NCBI RefSeq assembly: GCF_034653355.1
Contig: NZ_JAYEER010000004.1
Coordinates: 1,178,001 to 1,242,000, forward strand
Source: Nitrospirillum sp034653355
GTDB taxonomy: Bacteria > Pseudomonadota > Alphaproteobacteria > Azospirillales > Azospirillaceae
Direction of reading: 5' to 3'
DNA length: 64,000 bases
Below the pieces are notes generated by a model. It made no database searches. It saw only the letters and a program-made list of their open reading frames with translations, and had not been told where the DNA came from. Of this stretch, positions 58,119-64,000 are shown piece by piece. A program made the translations under genes and the position numbers. Position 1 is the first letter of the stretch. Each line of letters opens with the position of its first letter.

Positions 58119-59210
58119 ATGAAGATGAGACGGACGATGTGGGGTCTGCCGGTGATGGCGGCCGCCCTGGTCTTGTGCGGCGGCGCCCTGGCGGCGGAGC
58201 CCAAGGAGATCCGGGCGGCCCTGGACCAGGCGGTGCCTGGCCTGCTGGCTAGCGCCAAGGTGCCCAGCGTTTCCATCGCGGAGATCGAGGACGGCAAGGT
58301 GGTGCTGACCGCCGCCTATGGGGAGCAGAGCCCCGGCGTGCGCGCCACGCCGGCCACGCTGTACAACATCGCCTCGCTGACCAAGCCCATAACGGCGGAG
58401 GTGGTGCTGCGCCTGGCCGCGCGGAAGACGGTGTCGCTGGATGCGCCCATGGCGGATTATTGGACCGATCCCGACATCGCCACCGATGATCGTCGCCTGC
58501 TGCTGACCCCACGCCTGGCGCTCAGCCACCAGACGGGCTTCCCCAACTGGCGAGGGCCGGGCAAGCCGCTGGCCTTCCAGTTCACGCCCGGCACGTCCTA
58601 TGGCTATTCGGGGGAGGGCTACCAGTACGTCGCCCGCTATGTGGAAAAGAAGACGGGGCAGGATTTCGAGAGCCTGGCCCAAGCCGTCCTGTTCAAGCCG
58701 GCGGGCATGAACGACACCGCCAGCGGGCGCAAGCCCTGGTTCGACGGCCGCGTCGCCGTGCCCACGGACGCATTGGGCAAGGCGCTGCAGCCGGGCTACG
58801 CCGCCACCTACAACGCCGCCGACCTGCTCTACACCACGGCCGGCGACTATGCCCGCTTCATCACCAGCGTCATGAAGGACCAGGACCTGAGCGCCAGCCT
58901 GGCCGCCGACCGCCGCCACATCCAGGTCAGCCAGATGACCGAGATGTGCGCCGGCGCCAAGGCCGCCACCTGCCCGGCCAGCGCCGGCTTCGGCCTGGGC
59001 TGGCAGGTGCTGGAGTTCAATGGTGAAACCGTGATGATGCACACCGGCCGGGACGAGGGGGTGTCCACCTTCGCCTGGTACAGCCCCACCACGCGCCGGG
59101 GCGCCGTGTTCCTGACCAACGGCGACAACGGCTTCCAACTCGTGCTGCCGGTGTTCGAGACCTTGGGCGCCAGCCCCACCTTCATGGCCTACCTGCGTGG
59201 GCAGGCTTGA
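58119..59210 (+). CDS. Exported serine hydrolase, beta-lactamase class C fold
   Basis: 363-residue exported enzyme (signal peptide AAALVLCGGALAA). The active-site motif SLTK (Ser86, Lys89) is followed by YGYSGEGYQYV, where the tyrosine of the YxN motif is present but the Asn is replaced, and by HTGRDEG near the C-terminus, matching the KTG/HTG element. This is the group of esterases, D-aminopeptidases and PBP-like proteins, not necessarily a beta-lactamase. Signal-peptide and domain length are normal. No obvious operon partner; the YCII-sigma unit follows after 114 bases. Confidence 0.88.
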   Translation: MKMRRTMWGLPVMAAALVLCGGALAAEPKEIRAALDQAVPGLLASAKVPSVSIAEIEDGKVVLTAAYGEQSPGVRATPATLYNIASLTKPITAEVVLRLAARKTVSLDAPMADYWTDPDIATDDRRLLLTPRLALSHQTGFPNWRGPGKPLAFQFTPGTSYGYSGEGYQYVARYVEKKTGQDFESLAQAVLFKPAGMNDTASGRKPWFDGRVAVPTDALGKALQPGYAATYNAADLLYTTAGDYARFITSVMKDQDLSASLAADRRHIQVSQMTEMCAGAKAATCPASAGFGLGWQVLEFNGETVMMHTGRDEGVSTFAWYSPTTRRGAVFLTNGDNGFQLVLPVFETLGASPTFMAYLRGQA

Positions 59211-59245
59211 GATCGGGATTACACCGAAGATTTTTCCAGCGGCGG

Positions 59246-59272
59246 TGTCGGATGCGGGCATACTCGACCGTC
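59246..59272 (+). promoter_or_regulatory. Candidate ECF42-type promoter before the YCII-sigma operon
   Basis: TGTCGG (59246-59251), a 17-base spacer, then CGTC (59269-59272, within CGTCCTGGGG). The same pair with the same spacing lies before the VOC gene at 61008. It matches the pattern I recall for ECF42 targets (TGTCGA and CGA/TC). A CCGGTTT-CA-AAACCGG palindrome at 59284-59299 follows, which could be an operator. Confidence 0.65.
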
Positions 59273-59324
59273 CTGGGGAAGAACCGGTTTCAAAACCGGC
59301 CGTCCCGCCGCTGGAGGATCACCC

Positions 59325-59708
59325 ATGCTGTACGCCATCCTGTGCTATCACCGCGAAGACGTCGTCGGTTCCTGGACCAAGGAAGAGGATGACGCCGTCA
59401 TGGCCAAGCTGGCGGTGGTGCATGAGAAGCTGGCGCGCGAAGGCCGGCTGGGCCCGGTGGCCCGGCTGCTGCCCACCACCGCGGCCACCACCCTGCGCAA
59501 GGACAGCGACCCGCCCCTGGTGATCGATGGCCCCTTCGCCGAGACCAAGGAACAGCTGCTGGGCTTCTACCTGGTGGAAGGGGAGACGCTGGAGCAGATC
59601 CTGGACACCGCCCGGGAACTGGGCCGCGCCAATCCCGGCGGCGCCTATGAGATCCGCCCCGTGGGCCTCTACCACCCGGCCCCCGCCCCCGTTTCAACCG
59701 GGGCCTGA
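59325..59708 (+). CDS. YCII-related (DGPF domain) protein
   Basis: 127-residue YCII-like protein with a ferredoxin-like fold. The signature DGPFAETKEQLLGFYLVEGE is the DGPFAETKE motif, characteristic of proteins encoded beside ECF42 sigma factors. LYAILCYHREDVV at the start and YEIRPVGLYHP at the end are also conserved. The molecular role is unknown. It is followed after 4 bases by the sigma factor gene, and a candidate ECF promoter lies 52 bases upstream. Confidence 0.93.
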   Translation: MLYAILCYHREDVVGSWTKEEDDAVMAKLAVVHEKLAREGRLGPVARLLPTTAATTLRKDSDPPLVIDGPFAETKEQLLGFYLVEGETLEQILDTARELGRANPGGAYEIRPVGLYHPAPAPVSTGA

Positions 59709-59712
59709 GATC

Positions 59713-60987
59713 ATGGCCGGGGCCGCCGACATGGCCTGGATCAACACCGCGCTGACGGCCGCCCGGCCGCAGGCGATGGGGGCCTTGCTACGCTATTTCC
59801 GCGACCTGGATACGGCGGAGGAGGCGTTCCAGGAGGCATCCCTGCGGGCCCTGAAGGCCTGGCCGCGCAACGGCCCGCCCCGCGATCCCGCCGCCTGGCT
59901 GATCTTCGTCGGGCGGAACGCCACCCTGGACACGGTGCGCCGGCTGGCGCGCCAGCAGCCCTTGCCGGAAGAGGACACGCTGGTTGACGGCGACGGCGGC
60001 GAGGGGGACGCGGAAGCCGTCCTGGCGGAACGGCTGGACGGCGCCGACTATCGCGACGACATCCTGCGTCTGCTGTTCATCTGCTGCCCGCCGGATTTGC
60101 CGGCCACGCAGCAGATCGCCGTGGCCCTGCGCATCGTCTCCGGCCTCAGCGTGGCGGAGATCGCGCGCGCCTTCCTGGTCAGCGACAGCGCCATGGAACA
60201 GCGCATCACCCGGGCCAAGGCGCGCATCACCCGCTCGGGCGTGCCCTTCGAGGCGCCAGGGGCGCCGGAACGGGCGGAACGGCTGGGCGCCGTCGCCGCC
60301 ATGCTCTACCTGCTGTTCAACGAGGGCTATTCCGCCGGCGGCGACACGACGGAACGGCGGGCGCCCCTGGCGCATGAGGCCATCCGCCTGGCCCGCCTGC
60401 TACTGCGCCTGTTCCCGTCGGAGCCGGAGATCATGGGCCTGCTGGCGCTGATGCTGCTGCAGCAGGCCCGCGCCGCCGCCCGCTTCGACGCCGAGGGCAA
60501 CGCCGTGCTGCTGGAGGACCAGGACCGCGGCCGCTGGAGCGCCCCCATGATCGCCGAAGGCCTGGCCCTGATCGACAAGGCCATGCGCCACGGCCGGCCC
60601 ACGCCCTATCTCGTGCAGGCCGCCATTTCCGCCCTGCATGCCCGGGCGGCCACGGCGGCGGAGACGGATTGGACGCAGATCGACCTGCTGTACGCCACGC
60701 TGGAACACATCCAGCCCTCGCCGGTGGTGACGCTGAACCGCTCCGTCGCCACGGCCAAGGTGCGGGGGCCGGCGGCGGCCCTGGCCATGATCGAGCCCCT
60801 GGGCGAGCGGTTGTCCGGCTACTTCCATTTCTTCGGGGTGAAGGGCGCCTACCTGACCCAGCTGGGCCGCGCGGCGGAGGCGCGCGTGGCCTTCGACCGC
60901 GCCATCGCCCTGGCCCACACCCCGGCGGAGGCCGCCCATATCCGCCAGCATCTGGACCGCCTGGCGCGGGACGCCGCACCGTCCTGA
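59713..60987 (+). CDS. ECF-type RNA polymerase sigma factor with TPR-like extension (ECF42 type)
   Basis: 424-residue sigma factor. The N-terminal region 2 (LRYFRDLDTAEEAFQEASLRALKAWP) and region 4 (ALRIVSGLSVAEIARAFLVSDSAMEQRITRAKARI) are followed by a long C-terminal extension of about 230 residues (LYLLFNEGYSAGG, VVTLNRSVATAKVRG, AYLTQLGRAAEARVAFDRAIALA), with TPR-like helices. This is the architecture of group ECF42, which lacks an anti-sigma factor and is thought to be controlled through the extension. The start ATG 59713 is 4 bases after YCII. The unit is likely autoregulated through the promoter at 59246. Confidence 0.93.
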   Translation: MAGAADMAWINTALTAARPQAMGALLRYFRDLDTAEEAFQEASLRALKAWPRNGPPRDPAAWLIFVGRNATLDTVRRLARQQPLPEEDTLVDGDGGEGDAEAVLAERLDGADYRDDILRLLFICCPPDLPATQQIAVALRIVSGLSVAEIARAFLVSDSAMEQRITRAKARITRSGVPFEAPGAPERAERLGAVAAMLYLLFNEGYSAGGDTTERRAPLAHEAIRLARLLLRLFPSEPEIMGLLALMLLQQARAAARFDAEGNAVLLEDQDRGRWSAPMIAEGLALIDKAMRHGRPTPYLVQAAISALHARAATAAETDWTQIDLLYATLEHIQPSPVVTLNRSVATAKVRGPAAALAMIEPLGERLSGYFHFFGVKGAYLTQLGRAAEARVAFDRAIALAHTPAEAAHIRQHLDRLARDAAPS

Positions 60988-61007
60988 GAAAAAAATCCGC
61001 GGGCCCC

Positions 61008-61034
61008 TGTCGGGACGGGACTGCGGCCGCCGTC
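61008..61034 (+). promoter_or_regulatory. Candidate ECF42-type promoter before the VOC-SRPBCC unit
   Basis: TGTCGG (61008-61013), a 17-base spacer, then CGTC (61031-61034, within CGTCCTTGGGG). The pair, spacing and downstream CCTTGGGG almost equal the element at 59246-59278. The -10 element ends 58 bases before the VOC start codon, compared with 52 bases for YCII. Confidence 0.65.
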
Positions 61035-61092
61035 CTTGGGGCAAGCCCGCGTCCCGCGTGGCCCATGCAGCTAAAAACGGGAGAGCACGACC

Positions 61093-61563
61093 ATGTCCGA
61101 TACCGTTCAGCCCATCCAGCAGGGCGTCATCCCCCATCTGGTGGTGACCGACGCCGACGCGGCGTTGAGCTTCTATGTCCAGGCCCTGGGCGCGCGCGAG
61201 GTGTTCCGCATGCCGGCCGAGGACAGCCCGCGCCTGCTGCACGCCGAGATCCATGTGAACGGCGCCCGGGTCTTCGTGCGCGACGACTTCCCCGAATACC
61301 GGGCGGAGCATGGCGGCACCAGCGCGGCGCCCGACGTGCTGAAGGGCACCAGCATGGTCCTGCATCTGGAGGTGCCCAACTGCGACGCCGCCATGGAGCG
61401 GGCAGTGGCCGCCGGCGCCACGGTCACCATGCCGGCCATGGACGCCTTCTGGGGCGCCCGTTACGGCCAAGTGGCCGATCCCTATGGCCATTTGTGGAGC
61501 TTCGCCCATCCGCTGGCCGCCCCTGGCCAGCCTTGCCCGCTGGCCGCCGGCCAGGCCGGCTGA
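61093..61563 (+). CDS. VOC family protein (PhnB/glyoxalase-like)
   Basis: 156-residue vicinal-oxygen-chelate protein, closest to PhnB-like YhaH proteins. QQGVIPHLVVTDADAALSFYVQALGAREVFR forms the first half and VADPYGHLWSFAHPL the end of the second. The single His and Glu ligands of a glyoxalase I are not complete, so binding of another small molecule is possible. It lies behind a candidate ECF promoter and heads a set of four same-strand genes (VOC, SRPBCC, SRPBCC, DJ-1), a set common for detoxification. Confidence 0.88.
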   Translation: MSDTVQPIQQGVIPHLVVTDADAALSFYVQALGAREVFRMPAEDSPRLLHAEIHVNGARVFVRDDFPEYRAEHGGTSAAPDVLKGTSMVLHLEVPNCDAAMERAVAAGATVTMPAMDAFWGARYGQVADPYGHLWSFAHPLAAPGQPCPLAAGQAG

Positions 61564-61593
61564 ACCCCGGCACGACAGAGAAGGACCCGGATC

Positions 61594-62127
61594 ATGACCG
61601 AGACGCCCCAATTCCGCCTGTCCCGCCGCTTCGCCGCGACACCCTGCCTGCTGTGGTCCGCCTATACCGAACCGGAGCGGCTGCGCCTGTGGTGGGGCCC
61701 CAAGGGCTTCAGCTGGGTGCGGGGCGACCTGGATCTGCGGCCCGGCGGGTCCTTTTTCTATGGCATGAAGCCGCCGGCGGGGACCGGCGACTTCACCATG
61801 TGGGGCAAATGGACGTTTCGCGAGATCATCGCGCCCAAGCCGCCACAGTCACCCGGCACGCTGTCCTTCCTCGTCTCCTTCACCGACGCGGACGGCCAGC
61901 CGGTGCGCCATCCCATGAGCCCCACCTGGCCGCTGGAGGTGCTGAGCACCACCGCCTTCGTCGCCGATGGCGGCGCCACCCGCCTGGACTGCGCCGCCGT
62001 GCCGGTCAACGCCACGGCGGAGGAGGAGGCCACCTTCGCCGCCGGCATGGAGAGCATGCGCCAGGGCTGGGGCGGCACGCTGGACCAGCTGGACGGCTAT
62101 CTGGCGCGGGCGCAGGCGACCGCCTGA
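61594..62127 (+). CDS. SRPBCC (AHSA1/START-like) domain protein
   Basis: 177-residue protein with the activator of Hsp90 ATPase-like START fold: RLSRRFAATPCLLWSAYTEPERLRLWWGPKGFSW, DLRPGGSFFYGM, WGKWTFREIIAPK and WPLEVLSTTAFVADG. Such proteins hold lipophilic ligands and are frequent targets of ECF sigma factors that come with YCII or DoxX genes. Gap to the VOC gene is 30 bases; it is followed by an 18-bp tandem repeat. Confidence 0.88.
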   Translation: MTETPQFRLSRRFAATPCLLWSAYTEPERLRLWWGPKGFSWVRGDLDLRPGGSFFYGMKPPAGTGDFTMWGKWTFREIIAPKPPQSPGTLSFLVSFTDADGQPVRHPMSPTWPLEVLSTTAFVADGGATRLDCAAVPVNATAEEEATFAAGMESMRQGWGGTLDQLDGYLARAQATA

Positions 62128-62129
62128 GC

Positions 62130-62165
62130 GCCGACGCGGCGTCATAAGCCGACGCGGCGTCATAA
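62130..62165 (+). repeat. Perfect 18-bp tandem duplication
   Basis: GCCGACGCGGCGTCATAA occurs twice without spacer (62130-62147 and 62148-62165), 3 bases after the stop codon of the SRPBCC gene. It probably arose from replication slippage. Each copy has a small internal hairpin. Confidence 0.8.
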
Positions 62166-62184
62166 TAAGAACAGGGAAGCGATC

Positions 62185-62736
62185 ATGAAAATCCTCCTCA
62201 TCATCCTGGTGGCCATCCTGGTCATCCTGGGCATCATCCTGGCGGTGGCGTCCACGCGGCCGAACAGCTTCCGCATCCAGCGCACGGCCACCATCCAGGC
62301 CCCACCCGGCGCGATCTATCCTTTCCTGGCCGACTTCCACCGCTGGGCCGAGTGGTCGCCGTGGGAGAAGATGGATCCGGCCATGACCCGCACCTTCGGC
62401 GGGCCCGACAGCGGCGTGGGCGCCACCTATGCCTGGAAGGGCAACAAGAACGTGGGTGAGGGCGGCATGGAGATCACCGACGTCACCGAGCCCACCCGGG
62501 TGGTGATCAAGCTGGACTTCCTGAAGCCGTTCGAGGCGCACAACACGGCGGAGTTCACGTTGACCCCGCAGGGGGACGGCACCACCGTCACCTGGGTGAT
62601 GGCCGGCCCCAGCCCGCTAATGGCCAAGGTGATGGGTCTGTTCATGAGCATGGACGCCATGGTGGGCAAGGACTTCGAGGCGGGCCTGGCCAACCTGAAG
62701 CAGGCGGCGGAGCGGCGGCCGGCGCCGGCCCGATAA
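62185..62736 (+). CDS. Membrane-anchored SRPBCC family protein
   Basis: 183 residues. An N-terminal membrane helix (LLIILVAILVILGIILAVAS) anchors a START-like domain to the inner membrane, with FRIQRTATIQAPPGAIYPFLADFHRWAEWSPWE, YAWKGNKNVGEGGMEI and VVIKLDFLKPFE as family elements. This is the common polyketide-cyclase/dehydrase-like type with the anchor. The ligand is unknown. The gene follows the first SRPBCC gene after a 57-base gap that contains the tandem repeat. Confidence 0.88.
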   Translation: MKILLIILVAILVILGIILAVASTRPNSFRIQRTATIQAPPGAIYPFLADFHRWAEWSPWEKMDPAMTRTFGGPDSGVGATYAWKGNKNVGEGGMEITDVTEPTRVVIKLDFLKPFEAHNTAEFTLTPQGDGTTVTWVMAGPSPLMAKVMGLFMSMDAMVGKDFEAGLANLKQAAERRPAPAR

Positions 62737-62738
62737 GG

Positions 62739-62764
62739 GGAACCGGCGGGACGGGGCGGGCGTT
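62739..62764 (+). promoter_or_regulatory. General-stress (EcfG-type) promoter of the DJ-1 gene
   Basis: GGAAC (62739-62743), a 17-base GC-rich spacer and CGTT (62761-62764) exactly match the consensus of the alphaproteobacterial general stress sigma factor EcfG. The start codon of the DJ-1/PfpI gene lies 44 bases downstream. Confidence 0.8.
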
Positions 62765-62808
62765 GTTCGGGCGTCTTCCCGCCCAACCAGACGAAAGGAA
62801 CGCCGGTC

Positions 62809-63360
62809 ATGGCCGACATCCACGACGCCCGCATCCTGATCCTGGCCGCCAACGGCTTTGAGCAATCGGAACTGACCGTCCCCCGGGACGAACTGCGCAA
62901 GGCCGGCGCCAAGGTCGACGTCGCGACCCCGGACGGCCAGCCCATCCGTGGCTGGAACCATACCGACTGGGGCGAGACGGTGGAGGCGGACCTGCGCATC
63001 GCCGACACCAAGGTGGAGGATTATCAGGCCGTGGTTCTGCCCGGCGGCCAGATCAACCCCGATCTGCTGCGGGTGAACCCGGACGCCGTGCGCCGGGTCA
63101 CGGACTTCCTCGACAGCGGCAAGGTGGTGGCCGCCATCTGCCATGGCCCCTGGCTGCTGGTGGAGGCAGACGCCCTGCGCGGCCGGCGCGCCACCTCCTA
63201 CAAATCCATCCGCAAGGATGTGGAGAACGCCGGGGCCGATTGGGTGGATGAGGAAGTGGTGGTGGACAACGGCGTCATCACCAGCCGCTCCCCCGACGAC
63301 CTGCCGGCCTTCGTCGCCAAGATCATCGAGGAAGTGGGTGAGGGGCGGCACGCGCGCTGA
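62809..63360 (+). CDS. DJ-1/PfpI family protein (glyoxalase or deglycase-like)
   Basis: 183-residue class I glutamine-amidotransferase-like protein of the PfpI/YhbO type. The nucleophile elbow is ICHGPWLLVEA with Cys111, next to His112, and the acidic partner Glu18 (NGFEQSE). VLPGGQINPDLLR is the third conserved loop. Homologues degrade methylglyoxal or repair glycated macromolecules and are general stress proteins. Its own GGAAC-N17-CGTT promoter lies in the gap after the SRPBCC gene, so it can be expressed independently in stress. A terminator follows. Confidence 0.92.
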   Translation: MADIHDARILILAANGFEQSELTVPRDELRKAGAKVDVATPDGQPIRGWNHTDWGETVEADLRIADTKVEDYQAVVLPGGQINPDLLRVNPDAVRRVTDFLDSGKVVAAICHGPWLLVEADALRGRRATSYKSIRKDVENAGADWVDEEVVVDNGVITSRSPDDLPAFVAKIIEEVGEGRHAR

Positions 63361-63385
63361 TCCTCCCCGCTTGCCCGATATGAAA

Positions 63386-63417
63386 AAGGCCGGCCCCGAG
63401 GAGGGCCGGCCTTCCCG
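63386..63417. terminator. Terminator between the DJ-1 and NepR-like genes
   Basis: AAGGCCGGCCC (63386-63396) pairs with GGGCCGGCCTT (63403-63413) over 11 bp, with a 6-base loop. AAA precedes it, so it may act for both convergent genes. Confidence 0.8.
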
Positions 63418-63437
63418 CATGCAGGGTGACGAATGGC

Positions 63438-63665
63438 TTAGTTCAGCAGGGCTGTCCCTTGCAGGCGGGCCAGAAGGGTATTGATTTCAGGGGGCAGGGG
63501 CTCGGCAACCGTGTCGCAGAACATCTCCCGGATCCGTTCGTCCACCGCGTCCTGGACGATGTCGTATGGGGTGGCATAGGCCACCGCCTTTGGATATCCC
63601 ACCGCCACAACGGACGTCAGGACCGGAGTGGACTGAAACTCAATGCTTTTTTGCCGCTTGCTCAT
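63438..63665 (-). CDS. NepR-like anti-sigma factor (probable)
   Basis: 75-residue protein. The C-terminal half reads VDERIREMFCDTVAEPLPP, then EINTLLARLQ, which matches the NepR pattern (LR.MY..VV.EPLP..F..L...L). NepR binds and blocks EcfG, and phosphorylated PhyR removes it under stress. The N-terminal half is not conserved, as in NepR proteins. Only the end of the window follows upstream, so phyR or ecfG is not seen, and this may be an extra orphan copy. A GGAAC-N17-CTTT element lies 47 bases upstream on the same strand. Confidence 0.55.
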   Translation of the reverse strand: MSKRQKSIEFQSTPVLTSVVAVGYPKAVAYATPYDIVQDAVDERIREMFCDTVAEPLPPEINTLLARLQGTALLN

Positions 63666-64000
63666 GACATCCTTCCCAAAAGCCCGGGCCTATGCCCTTC
63701 GCGCCATGACTAAAGCGCCCAGCAATGGCTTTGTTCCACGACGGCAACGGGATAACCGCCCCCTTCCCATGTAAGCCGGCCGGCCGGGGCCTGCGGCGGA
63801 GGACGTAGGGCAGGGGCCAACCGGTACCGCAAAATTTCCCTTCGCCTCCTTTGAACAGGCTATCCCGGGGTTCATCAGCCCCGCATGTCGCATAATCGGA
63901 TGGTCATAGACCGTCCGTTAAATAGACCGAATAAATACAGCGATAAACCTAGCGTTTTTCCCAAAATATGGAGGGACGCTGGCAGCGGCGTTTGCTTATA
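63666..64000. other. Gene-free right end of the window
   Basis: No supported gene. It holds the near-consensus stress promoter of the NepR-like gene (63712-63737, minus strand) and an inverted repeat CGGATGGTC-ATA-GACCGTCCG with one wobble pair at 63897-63917. The last 80 bases are AT-rich, which could be a promoter for a gene outside the window. Confidence 0.55.
63712..63737 (-). promoter_or_regulatory. Near-consensus general-stress promoter of the NepR-like gene
   Basis: On the minus strand GGAAC (63737-63733), a 17-base spacer and CTTT (63715-63712). The -10 element differs from CGTT by one base. nepR genes are classical members of the EcfG regulon. Confidence 0.5.

Noticed and set aside
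63690..63893. 67-codon minus-strand open frame at the right edge
   Set aside because: No start signal and no family resemblance; it would also cover the stress promoter of the NepR-like gene.

Overview
The window is chromosomal DNA of high G+C content from an alphaproteobacterium, most likely of the Azospirillaceae/Rhodospirillales (Nitrospirillum, Niveispirillum and Azospirillum are plausible genera). The reasons are the conserved runs hppA-bamE, UQCC chaperone-DUF177-rpmF-plsX-fabH-ihfA-MerR and clpS-clpA, a phasin gene, a NepR-like protein and an alphaproteobacterial general-stress promoter. The genus is inference from gene content, not from a search.

Bases 1-13,500 are mostly core genes: the end of a proton-pumping pyrophosphatase, a BamE-like lipoprotein, a cytochrome bc1 assembly chaperone, the rpmF-plsX-fabH-ihfA-MerR group, tRNA-Pro(GGG), cutA, ribosomal proteins L13 and S9, a Crp-type regulator, arfB and a flavoprotein. 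Bases 13,500-14,390 form a small AT-rich island with two related secreted mini-proteins, one of them frameshifted. Then come a sterol-desaturase-like hydroxylase, an RlmM-like methyltransferase, a LuxR-type response regulator and the nucleotide-sugar genes galU, ugd and pgm/pmm. A BrnT-BrnA toxin-antitoxin pair, a CPBP protease, a D,D-carboxypeptidase with SPOR domain, a phasin and clpS-clpA follow.

Bases 28,800-44,000 are rich in signalling: an orphan receiver divergent from a beta-propeller histidine kinase, a secreted M28 peptidase and GH18 protein, a cysteine-rich regulator divergent from an MFS pump with clear operator repeats, a Spy/CpxP-like protein, a large hybrid kinase with Hpt domain, a ProQ-like protein and an XRE regulator. 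Bases 44,500-52,450 hold a chemoreceptor and two copies of a divergent pair (membrane acyltransferase plus membrane-anchored LytTR regulator) on either side of a frameshifted PAS-HWE kinase.

Bases 52,460-57,980 contain a frameshifted membrane protein of unknown role with a partner, a hydrolase, a frameshifted glycosyltransferase, a sialidase-fold protein and a VOC protein. Bases 58,100-63,700 are a stress module: a YCII protein and ECF42-type sigma factor, then VOC, two SRPBCC proteins, a DJ-1/PfpI protein and a NepR-like protein. Two near-identical candidate ECF promoters (TGTCGG-N17-CGTCCT) precede the YCII-sigma and the VOC-SRPBCC units, and a perfect GGAAC-N17-CGTT general-stress promoter precedes the DJ-1 gene. 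Four genes carry single-base frameshifts, two of them in homopolymers, so either local gene decay or assembly error is present. No CRISPR array, prophage, insertion sequence or rRNA was seen.
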